Assembly: GCA_029260695.1 (NCBI GenBank)
Contig: JAJDCT010000366.1
Location: 1-7,218 of the forward strand
From: Phycisphaeraceae bacterium
Lineage (GTDB): Bacteria; Planctomycetota; Phycisphaerae; Phycisphaerales; Phycisphaeraceae
Direction of reading: 5' to 3'
Length of the DNA: 7,218 bases
Shown: positions 1 to 5,483 of the stretch, one piece after another
Numbering within the stretch: the stretch's first letter is position 1
Layout of the letters: each line of letters opens with the position of its first letter
Program-made: the position numbers and the translations under genes
The notes under the pieces: model-generated
Databases searched by the model: none
The model's input: only the letters and a program-made list of their open reading frames with translations
What the model was told of the DNA's origin: nothing

Positions 1-743
1 GAGCCGTCGGGGTCGCCGCCGAAGCTACCGCCCACCGCGAGGTTGATGATCAGGCTCATCGGGACGACCTGCGGGGCCTGAGGATTATTCACAGTGAAAT
101 GAAGGTTGTCATCGACGTAGTAGCGGATCTGGGTCTCTTCCCACTCGACTGCGTAGTTGTGGAAGCCCTCGTGGAAGTTGACCGGCTGACCGCCGCCATC
201 CGTATCGGTGTACTCGTGGAAGACGAATTGGCTGGTGTTCGGGGTGGTGTTGTAGTGGTAGGCGCTGGAGGTCAGGAACGGCTGGCTGCCGCGGTTCTCC
301 ATGATGTCGATCTCACCGCCCAAGGGCCAAGCGGTGGTAGTTGTATCAGGCAGCAGCCAGATCGCAGGCCACATCCCCTGGGTCGTGGGCAGGTCCGCGC
401 GGATCTCCCATCTCCCGTAGAGCTGCTCCTCCCGCGTCGTAACAAGCCCCGAGCGGTACTGCTTGCCGGCCAGTGGTTGATCGGTCGCGGTCAGGTGCAG
501 TTGCCCGCCGCTGACCGAAACTTGTTCAGGTCGGTAGTACTGCTTCTCGTTGTTGAAGCTGTCCTTGCGGTTGAGCGCTTCCCAGCGTGCGGTATCCAAG
601 ACGCCGGTGTCGAACTCGTCGTTCCAGACAAGGTCCCACCCCGGGAGGTTGGGGACCTGGGCGTGGGTAGCACCGGTCAAGCAAGCCCCCATGGAGCAGA
701 CAAGTGCCGCGACGGCTCGCCGTTTAGAAATAAATACTGACAT
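1..743 (-). CDS. Secreted GH16 beta-glucanase, laminarinase-like (GH16-A), 3' end outside window
   Basis: Translating the minus strand from the ATG at 743-741 gives 247 codons that stay open to the window edge. Residues 1-28 form a signal peptide (basic start with K8 R9 R10, hydrophobic core, cleavage probably after T-H-A). The GH16 fold begins near W36 with the usual W..DEF opening. The active site reads G-E-I-D-I-M-E-N: E144 should be the nucleophile, D146 the assisting residue and E149 the acid/base, as known for family 16. The segments MWPAIWLLP before it and INLAVGGSFGGDPDG after it fit the beta-1,3-glucanase (laminarinase) branch better than agarases or carrageenases. It is roughly half identical by eye to GH16-B upstream, so the two are paralogs. 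A GGAG at 751-754, 7 nt before the ATG, supports the start. The last part of the fold and any C-terminal domain lie beyond position 1. Substrate is inferred from the family; product is probably laminari-oligosaccharides released outside the cytoplasm. Confidence 0.9.
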   Translation of the reverse strand, partial: MSVFISKRRAVAALVCSMGACLTGATHAQVPNLPGWDLVWNDEFDTGVLDTARWEALNRKDSFNNEKQYYRPEQVSVSGGQLHLTATDQPLAGKQYRSGLVTTREEQLYGRWEIRADLPTTQGMWPAIWLLPDTTTTAWPLGGEIDIMENRGSQPFLTSSAYHYNTTPNTSQFVFHEYTDTDGGGQPVNFHEGFHNYAVEWEETQIRYYVDDNLHFTVNNPQAPQVVPMSLIINLAVGGSFGGDPDG

Positions 744-794
744 TAATTCGCTCCATATCGCTGCCGTTTACCGCTTCGTTGCGGGGACTAAATT

Positions 795-920
795 GAGTTT
801 GCCGCCTCAGCATCGCCAGACCACCGAGTCCTAGCAGCGCCAATGTCCCGGGGCTCGGGTATAGCGCCACCTACGACCGGGGGTGTTCCGTCGTTCCAGT
901 TGCCCAAGATGGCACTCACA
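795..920 (-). pseudogene. Broken PEP-CTERM tail with half a dockerin-like motif
   Basis: Read on the minus strand from about 920, one frame gives VSAILGNWNDGTPPV followed by GGAIPEP. This matches the end of the dockerin-like loop (LG.WN), linker and PEP motif of the large PEP-CTERM protein in this window. Directly after PEP, at a run of four C residues (850-853), the frame breaks. The hydrophobic anchor TLALLGLGGLAMLRR continues only in the +1 frame, so one extra C explains the break. Upstream of 920 there is no signal peptide, no complete calcium loop and no beta-rich domain, and stop codons interrupt the frame. After the RR the shifted frame runs on to a TAA at 724-726, overlapping the start of GH16-A. 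It is best read as a remnant of a PEP-CTERM gene or of a lost C-terminal extension of a neighbour. A sequencing error could explain the frameshift but not the missing N-terminus. Confidence 0.7.
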
Positions 921-1135
921 TAATGCATTGCCATACCCAATTATAGCCGGGATATAGTAAAACCAGACCGTTTTTATCTGCCCAACTCACCGAGCCCGTA
1001 CTCAAATGTGCTGACCGCACCCGCAGGACGATTTGTCGGCTGACCGGTGCTTGTCCTGCTGGCATTGCCCAGCGAAATCGCACAGATGCGTTTTCGTGGT
1101 TCTCGTGTTTGATAATCGGGCGCTATCACCATGCG
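921..1135. other. Gap between GH16-B stop and the PEP-CTERM remnant
   Basis: About 215 bp with no recognisable coding region on either strand. It holds the possible -10 box and a weak imperfect hairpin around 1057-1072 (minus strand GCTGG, then loop, then CCAGC) without a T tract. No strong terminator follows GH16-B. The frame of GH16-B continues open after its stop for about 55 codons, then meets two stops before reaching the dockerin-like remnant in that same frame. Confidence 0.4.
940..945 (-). promoter_or_regulatory. Possible -10 box upstream of GH16-A
   Basis: The minus strand reads TATAAT, a perfect sigma-70 -10 consensus, in an otherwise A/T-poor setting. The hexamer 17 nt upstream (GTCTGG) is a poor -35. 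If real, the transcript would run through the PEP-CTERM remnant as a leader of roughly 190 nt before the GH16-A start. Only the -10 is convincing. Confidence 0.3.
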
Positions 1136-2002
1136 TCATTCATTCAGCTTGGATTGATTCGGAACCGATGTCGTGTCTGGGTGTGATTCCGTATCACCAC
1201 CAGTCCGCTGGTAGACGCGGACGTAGTCGATGTCGAAGGTTTGAGGGAAAACGGTGTTGTCGTCCGGGTCGCCGTCGAATAAGCCGCCGACGGCGGTGTT
1301 GAGGATGACGGACATTGGGGTATCGATCACGGGGGTCTTTTCACGGCCGGCGCGGTAGTACTCGACACCGTCGACGAAGAACGCGATGTCGGTCGGGGTC
1401 CAGACGGTTGAGTAGATGTGGAAGCCGTCGGGCCAGTGGACGGGCTGGCCGTCGTCGTCTGTCGTGGTGTAGTCCCGGTAGATGAATTGGTGGTTGCCCT
1501 GTGCATCGGCGAAGTGGATGGCGGAGTTGACCCCGGCGGGGTTGCTGCCGTGGTGCTCCATGATGTCGATCTCGCCACCGGTCGGCCACTGCGCGCCGCG
1601 TGGCAGCAGCCAGATCGCCGGCCAGATGCCTTTGGTTGTCGGGATCTTGGCGCGGATTTCGAACTTGCCGTAGGCCTGGGCGAACCGGCTCTCAAGCCGG
1701 GCGGAGCGGTAAGCCTTCCCGTCATAGGGCTCGTCCGTAGCCGTGATCCTGAGCATGCCGTCTACGATCGAGGCCTGCTCGGGGAGGTAGTACTGCTTCT
1801 CGTCGTTGTAGCTGTCCTTGCGTGTGAGGACATCCCATTTGTCGGTGTCGACCGCCTTGCCTTCGAACTCGTCACTGAAAGTAAGTGTCCATCGGGTAGG
1901 ATCCTCTAGCTGCTGCGCATAAATACCGCGAGCGAACAATGACACGAACATCACGGCGCAAGTGGTCTTACACCACGGCAAGCATTTGAGGTAGGTTGTC
2001 AT
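1136..2002 (-). CDS. Secreted GH16 beta-glucanase, laminarinase-like (GH16-B)
   Basis: A complete 288-residue protein. Residues 1-29 form a signal peptide with cleavage likely after I-Y-A. The GH16 domain spans about 36-267 and fills nearly the whole protein. Visible landmarks are W..TFSDEF near 38-46, EKQYY at 68-72, IWPAIWLLP at 126-134, the catalytic stretch G-E-I-D-I-M-E at 143-149 (E144 nucleophile, D146, E149 acid/base by family knowledge), LNTAVGG at 234-240 and the closing strand DYVRVYQ at 259-265. A polar tail of about 20 residues follows, with no anchor, CBM or dockerin, so the enzyme is probably released or periplasmic. The ATG at 2002 is preceded by GAGGAA at 2013-2018 with a 10-nt spacer; a second in-frame ATG (M18) would cut into the signal peptide and is less likely. 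It lies 37 bp behind the pseudopilin gene, close enough for co-transcription. Beta-1,3-glucan as substrate is inferred from motif similarity to laminarinases. Confidence 0.93.
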   Translation of the reverse strand: MTTYLKCLPWCKTTCAVMFVSLFARGIYAQQLEDPTRWTLTFSDEFEGKAVDTDKWDVLTRKDSYNDEKQYYLPEQASIVDGMLRITATDEPYDGKAYRSARLESRFAQAYGKFEIRAKIPTTKGIWPAIWLLPRGAQWPTGGEIDIMEHHGSNPAGVNSAIHFADAQGNHQFIYRDYTTTDDDGQPVHWPDGFHIYSTVWTPTDIAFFVDGVEYYRAGREKTPVIDTPMSVILNTAVGGLFDGDPDDNTVFPQTFDIDYVRVYQRTGGDTESHPDTTSVPNQSKLNE

Positions 2003-2039
2003 CGTACGCGGATTCCTCGATAAAACGTGTGAGATACGA

Positions 2040-2849
2040 TCACTCGGAGAGTCCGGGTGGCCTATCGGCCCGGATCATGCGTGCGGTGATGTTGTCTTTT
2101 GAGATATTTCCGGCATGTCCGTCGAGGTAGACCCAGTCGGCCGACCCTTCGCCGCCTGGATGGCGGAACTCAAACTCGCCACCAAACCCAGCCGGATCTT
2201 TGATCACGATGTCGTTGCCGAAGTAATCCGACTTGAAGTAATGTGATCTGAGTGTGGCCCGTCCGGCATCGATCCTGTCCAACGCGGCGAAGGCGCGGAA
2301 TCCTTCTCCGAATTTCAGCACTTCCTCGGGACTATGCGGTTGGGTCTGCGCCCCGTCAGCAATCATCAAGACCTCAGAGGTACGGACCGCGCTGGCGGTT
2401 TTGTACAAGGGAAGCTGCCGTGGGTCAGTACTCGGCCAAACTATAATCGGAAACAATAATCGCGATGCGCTGTAGTGCAAACGACCGCCCTCAACCAAAG
2501 CCGAGGGGCACTCAAACGCTTTGGTATTGTTTTCGTCCCCCCCCGTGCTGTAGCCGGTATTACCCGAACCGGTAATGTAGGCATTGATAAGCACCGGCCA
2601 GTCAGTGCCATCTGTGTCCCAGCCTGGCTGGTTTGTACTCACCCATGCGGGGGGCAGCTGATCCTCGCTTGCAAAGGCATACGCCGTGGTACCGATGCCG
2701 ATCTGCCTGAGGTTCGACAGGCACTGCATGCTCTGCGCCGACTTTCGTGCCGCACCTAACGCTGGCAGGAGTATCCCCACCAGCAACGCGATGATCGAGA
2801 TTACGACCAACAGTTCGATGAGGGTGAATCCAGCTTTCCTGATCTTCAT
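2040..2849 (-). CDS. Pseudopilin-like protein, prepilin N-terminal signal and H-X9-DG-type C-terminus
   Basis: The 269-residue protein begins [19 protein letters not shown], a textbook type IV prepilin/pseudopilin leader. Prepilin peptidase should cut after G7, F8 becomes residue 1 and E12 is the conserved Glu5, followed by a long hydrophobic helix to about residue 31. The globular part carries CLSNLRQIG and, near the C-terminus, [20 protein letters not shown], the H...DG signature of planctomycete/verrucomicrobial pseudopilin-like proteins. The spacing is 12 residues rather than 9. The family is abundant in Planctomycetota and often sits near sugar-degradation genes; its exact role is unknown, and secretion or surface display is inferred. 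The frame is open to an upstream ATG at 2990, but that extension is unlike a pilin and contains a repeat hairpin. GGAG at 2858-2861, 8 nt before the ATG at 2849, fixes the start. Downstream, GH16-B begins after 37 bp. Confidence 0.9.
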   Translation of the reverse strand: MKIRKAGFTLIELLVVISIIALLVGILLPALGAARKSAQSMQCLSNLRQIGIGTTAYAFASEDQLPPAWVSTNQPGWDTDGTDWPVLINAYITGSGNTGYSTGGDENNTKAFECPSALVEGGRLHYSASRLLFPIIVWPSTDPRQLPLYKTASAVRTSEVLMIADGAQTQPHSPEEVLKFGEGFRAFAALDRIDAGRATLRSHYFKSDYFGNDIVIKDPAGFGGEFEFRHPGGEGSADWVYLDGHAGNISKDNITARMIRADRPPGLSE

Positions 2850-2925
2850 AGCCTTGGCTCCGTTATCGAGTCGTAGTAGTAGTTGCTGCTGTGCAGGCGG
2901 CCAATCCCGCCTGACCGTTTTAATG

Positions 2926-2953
2926 CGGCCGCTCGCCGTTAAGCGGGCGGCCG
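2926..2953. repeat. Hairpin repeat, copy 1
   Basis: Contains the 20-bp sequence CGCCGTTAAGCGGGCGGCCG (2934-2953), found exactly again at 4706-4725. On either strand the 28 nt fold into a 7-bp outer stem (CGGCCGC with GCGGCCG), one mismatch, and an inner stem of 3-4 bp closed by a small loop. It lies about 97 bp after the stop of the large PEP-CTERM gene and about 77 bp before the pseudopilin start. No T tract follows, so a classic intrinsic terminator is not supported; a REP-like element or transcript-stabilising hairpin is possible. Confidence 0.75.
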
Positions 2954-2962
2954 ATTCAGTGT

Positions 2963-2990
2963 TAGTTACGTGAAAAACCAAATAAGTCAA
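2963..2990 (-). promoter_or_regulatory. Possible promoter for the pseudopilin gene
   Basis: The minus strand reads TTGACT (2990-2985), a 16-nt spacer, then TAACTA (2968-2963). The -35 matches sigma-70 at five of six positions; the -10 is weak. A very similar pair (TTGACG, 17 nt, TAACTT) lies upstream of the lacI-type gene, which raises confidence in both. The spacer holds TTCACGTAA, a possible regulator site. Confidence 0.35.
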
Positions 2991-3049
2991 GGCTCAGTGC
3001 TTCTCGGCCGTTACCCCAATTGACACTGGCCATACGTTTTCTTCAACAC

Positions 3050-4576
3050 TCAGGCCGAGCGACGCCGGAGCATGGCCAAACCACCGAGGGCCAGCAGCGA
3101 CAGGCTCGCGGGCTCGGGAATGCTCGCACCGCCCGGAGGAGGCGGGGTGCCAAGGTTCCACTCACCCAGGACGACGTTCAGGTCTTCGATGCCGACGAAG
3201 TCATCCCCGGTGACGTCACCAGCTAACAAGGGAACGCCTTCGATCAGTGCCAGGTTATCAAGCGTCAGGTCCAGTAACAGACCGGGCTGGCCGTTCTCGA
3301 ACGTGCCTTGGATGTGGAATAGATCGAGAGTCGCCAGGTCCAGACCCGGGATCGTGCCCGGCGCATTGTCCTGAAGGAAGTCGTCCAGGTTGATCTTAAG
3401 GGTCTGGCCATCTCCGGTAACCAGGTCAAGGAAACGATAAACGCGCTCGGTGCCATCGGCGTCAAACAACACGATGTTGAACTTGTCGGCTGCGTTGCCG
3501 GCGTTGATGTCCAGTTGGAGTTCCAGCTCGGTCCGGCCGGTCGCGTCGAGTGTGCCGGCAAAATCAAACCAGCCACCACCGAAGTCGTTGGCCTCAACGG
3601 TCCAGTCCGTGCCGTTGTCGGTAAACGTGGGTGCTAGGGCTGGCGTCCCCGCGGGGTCCCACTCCACATACGAGCCGGTGAGAGCGAAGCCGCTGAAGTC
3701 CGAGAGCAGCACAGGTGCCAGGGATGGCGGCGGGGGCGAGGCGTTCCAGTTACCCAGGATGATATTCAGGTCGGTGATCCCGACAAAACCGTCGTTGTCG
3801 AGGTCGCCATTGAGTACCGGCGGTGGGAGTGGGATATCAAAGCCGCCGGGCGCGGGGCCGAGAAGCGGGTTAGTGACTAAGTCGTTGGCGGCCGACAGGG
3901 TGGGGAAGACCTCGAGTTTGAAGTTATCGACGTAGAGCTCACCGGTAGCTCCTGGGCCACCTGATTGGGCCACAACGGCGCGGATTTCCTGAAGATTCGT
4001 GAAGTCGACAAAGTTGTTGACATTTGCCGGATTGTTGGAGAGTTCGAAGGAAAAGCTTTTCTGAGTCCAGGCGGTGTTCGACAGACCGGTCCCGATAGGA
4101 GACAGCGGGGTAGCGAGGATCAGATCGTTAGGATCTGCGTTGGGGTCGCCGTTGCCTAGGGGGACGTTAAGGAACTCGAACCTGAATCCGTCCTCACCAC
4201 CGGCGGGGTTGGAAAACGCAAAGTGGGGGCTGGACATCACCCATGCACTCATACGCACGGCCATACCTTCGGCCAGCGTGCCGGTTCCATTCAAAGCAAA
4301 TGAGGCGGCGACGGGATCGATATGGCGGGCAAAACCTGCGAAACCCGCGCCATCTTGCACACCGATGGAAGCGAACTGATTGCCGTCGGAAGTCGCGGTG
4401 GCTTCGAAGATGAAGCCGGTATTGCCTTCGAAATGGCTGGTTGATTCCAGCAAGACACCGGCGTTCAATAGGTTGTCGTCTGTGGCCGAGGGCACGATCA
4501 CCGCACCCGCCTGCTGGGTGGCTACAAACAGCCCCCCCACAGCCAACATAGATATAAGACACTTACTGCAATACAT
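3050..4576 (-). CDS. Large PEP-CTERM protein with two beta-rich domains and two dockerin-like loops
   Basis: The 508-residue secreted protein is built as two repeats of beta-rich domain plus calcium loop. Residues 1-25 are a signal peptide (cleavage probably after A-G-A). Domain 1 covers about 26-230 and has the look of a jelly-roll/CBM-like sandwich, ending ELYVDNFKLEVFP. The first dockerin-like loop is at 255-278 (GDLDNDGFVGITDLN, then ILGNWN). Domain 2 covers about 285-446, with FALTGSYVEWD and WTVEANDFGGGW. The second loop is at 452-474 (GDVTGDDFVGIEDLN, then VLGEWN). The C-terminus is a PEP-CTERM signal: PEP near 487-489, hydrophobic LSLLALGGLAML, then RRR. In other bacteria PEP-CTERM tails are sorted by exosortase; many planctomycetes carry them without an obvious exosortase, so anchoring is inferred. 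Upstream in-frame ATG 4666 would read through the heptamer repeat and is rejected: GGAGG at 4584-4588, 7 nt before ATG 4576, fixes the start. Function is unknown; glycan binding or surface scaffolding fits. Confidence 0.88.
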   Translation of the reverse strand: MYCSKCLISMLAVGGLFVATQQAGAVIVPSATDDNLLNAGVLLESTSHFEGNTGFIFEATATSDGNQFASIGVQDGAGFAGFARHIDPVAASFALNGTGTLAEGMAVRMSAWVMSSPHFAFSNPAGGEDGFRFEFLNVPLGNGDPNADPNDLILATPLSPIGTGLSNTAWTQKSFSFELSNNPANVNNFVDFTNLQEIRAVVAQSGGPGATGELYVDNFKLEVFPTLSAANDLVTNPLLGPAPGGFDIPLPPPVLNGDLDNDGFVGITDLNIILGNWNASPPPPSLAPVLLSDFSGFALTGSYVEWDPAGTPALAPTFTDNGTDWTVEANDFGGGWFDFAGTLDATGRTELELQLDINAGNAADKFNIVLFDADGTERVYRFLDLVTGDGQTLKINLDDFLQDNAPGTIPGLDLATLDLFHIQGTFENGQPGLLLDLTLDNLALIEGVPLLAGDVTGDDFVGIEDLNVVLGEWNLGTPPPPGGASIPEPASLSLLALGGLAMLRRRSA

Positions 4577-4583
4577 TTCATTT

Positions 4584-4588
4584 CCTCC
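4584..4588 (-). promoter_or_regulatory. Shine-Dalgarno that decides the start of the large PEP-CTERM gene
   Basis: GGAGG on the minus strand, 7 nt before the ATG at 4576-4574. A nearer ATG in a different frame (inside AAATGAA) sits too close to the GGAGG and is out of frame with the protein. Confidence 0.8.
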
Positions 4589-4614
4589 AAGTGTGGTATT
4601 GGGCTTCGCTGCCC

Positions 4615-4642
4615 GTTGCAAGTTGCAAGTTGCATGTTGCAA
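4615..4642. repeat. Four-copy heptamer tandem repeat (GTTGCAA)
   Basis: Four consecutive 7-bp units on the plus strand: GTTGCAA, GTTGCAA, GTTGCAT, GTTGCAA, followed by a decaying GTTCCTG. Each perfect unit contains the palindrome TTGCAA. The array sits 39 bp upstream of the large PEP-CTERM start, so probably in its leader or promoter region. Short heptanucleotide tandem repeats are known from cyanobacterial genomes; here the role is unknown. Confidence 0.9.
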
Positions 4643-4695
4643 GTTCCTGAATCTTCTTCGTAACACGTACGCCGTGAAACGATTACTTTCTAAAT

Positions 4696-4726
4696 CCGGC
4701 CCCCCCGCCGTTAAGCGGGCGGCCGG
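4696..4726. repeat. Hairpin repeat, copy 2
   Basis: Shares 20 exact bases (4706-4725) with copy 1. The outer arms differ in sequence yet still pair: here CCGGCC pairs with GGCCGG, with a small internal loop before the same inner stem and apex. It begins about 20 bp after the stop of the small PEP-CTERM gene. On the minus strand a run of seven G residues, not T, forms the descending arm, so it does not look like a standard rho-independent terminator. Confidence 0.75.
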
Positions 4727-4746
4727 GATTAACAGGAGGTCGATAC

Positions 4747-5388
4747 TTAGCGCTTACGACGCAGCATCGCCAAGCCGCCGAGGCCAAGCAGTGCCAACGA
4801 GGCGGGCTCGGGGACGACCGTGCCGGACGCATCGTCAAGCAGTATGTCCTGGTTTGGTCCACCGCCGAAGCTCTGGATCGCGTAAACAATTTTGGCCTTG
4901 ACCGCACCGGCAGGTGCGACAGCACCGAGGATGGATGTCTGCGTGTATACGGCGGTAGGGGTTGGCGTGATCTGAACACGGGAGATCTCAGCGCCCCCTA
5001 CCAGGGAGTCCCACCACTCGATTCGGAACTCCGAACCGTTGGTGTCAACACCGATGCTCTTGTGCCAGATCGAAGCATCCACAATATCGCCGCCGGTCAC
5101 GGTGAGAGACTGGAACAGGCCTGCAAAGCTGTTGACCACGTTGTCGATCGTCAGGTGAGCGTTGTTGGCGCCACTGAGCGGCATCGTCGAGTCGATCGTC
5201 GAGAGCGTCGGCAGGCCGATACCTGCACCACCGAACGGCTGCCATTTGCCCAGACCGTTGCCGTCATCGACGAACGGTGCGGTCTCGAAACCGGGGTTGA
5301 CCAGCAGGTTGGCCGAGGCTGGGGTGGCCGCAACCATCGCCAGACCCAGAGCCGCTGCCATTACACTTCCAAACAATTTCATCTTCAT
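4747..5388 (-). CDS. Small PEP-CTERM protein with CBM-like (galactose-binding-like) domain
   Basis: A secreted protein of 213 residues. Residues 1-26 form a signal peptide (K2, K4, hydrophobic core, cleavage after A-S-A). The mature part opens NLLVNPGFETAPF, the usual start of CBM4/9-like and other galactose-binding-like beta-sandwich domains, and continues to about residue 188 with DILLDDASG. The tail is a compact PEP-CTERM: VPEPASLALLGLGGLAMLRRKR at 192-213, with PEP at 193-195. No dockerin-like loop is present. The start is uncertain among ATGs at 5394, 5391, 5388 and 5382: AGGAG at 5396-5400 leaves 7 nt before 5388 but only 1 nt before 5394, so 5388 is chosen; 5394 would add two Met. It follows the lacI-type gene by about 95 bp on the same strand and precedes the large PEP-CTERM gene. 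Binding of glycan at the cell surface is inferred. Confidence 0.88.
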   Translation of the reverse strand: MKMKLFGSVMAAALGLAMVAATPASANLLVNPGFETAPFVDDGNGLGKWQPFGGAGIGLPTLSTIDSTMPLSGANNAHLTIDNVVNSFAGLFQSLTVTGGDIVDASIWHKSIGVDTNGSEFRIEWWDSLVGGAEISRVQITPTPTAVYTQTSILGAVAPAGAVKAKIVYAIQSFGGGPNQDILLDDASGTVVPEPASLALLGLGGLAMLRRKR

Positions 5389-5395
5389 CATCATT

Positions 5396-5400
5396 CTCCT
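5396..5400 (-). promoter_or_regulatory. Shine-Dalgarno favouring start at 5388
   Basis: AGGAG on the minus strand followed by A and three consecutive ATG codons. Usual spacing (5-9 nt) picks the third ATG. The row of ATGs could also buffer initiation. Confidence 0.65.
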
Positions 5401-5417
5401 ATTCCTCTAAAACTCTT

Positions 5418-5432
5418 GCCCCAAAGCGGGGC
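5418..5432. terminator. Hairpin between lacI-type gene and small PEP-CTERM gene
   Basis: GCCCC and GGGGC form a perfect 5-bp GC stem around AAAGC. On the minus strand it is followed by AAGAGTTTT, a short T run only after a 5-nt gap. It could be a weak terminator or attenuator separating repressor from structural genes; a full intrinsic terminator is not supported. Confidence 0.4.
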
Positions 5433-5483
5433 GACTAGAACACGTTAAGACGTCACTGGCCGATCAGGGCGAGTGTCGCGTGG

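Noticed and set aside
99..740. Long plus-strand open frame opposite GH16-A (a similar one lies at 1418-1909 opposite GH16-B)
   Set aside because: Shadows of GC-rich coding sequence. Their mutual similarity is explained by paralogy of the two GH16 genes on the other strand.
2711..2720. tRNA T-loop-like GGTTCGACAG
   Set aside because: Lies inside the pseudopilin coding region with no acceptor or anticodon stems around it.
2850..2990. N-terminal extension of the pseudopilin to ATG 2990
   Set aside because: Extension reads through the hairpin repeat and displaces the prepilin leader from the N-terminus; a good Shine-Dalgarno supports the ATG at 2849.
4615..4642. CRISPR-like array
   Set aside because: Units are only 7 bp with no spacers, so this is a simple tandem repeat; no cas genes are present.
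4577..4666. N-terminal extension of the large PEP-CTERM protein to ATG 4666
   Set aside because: It is a translation of the heptamer tandem repeat and would put the signal peptide in the interior; GGAGG fixes ATG 4576.
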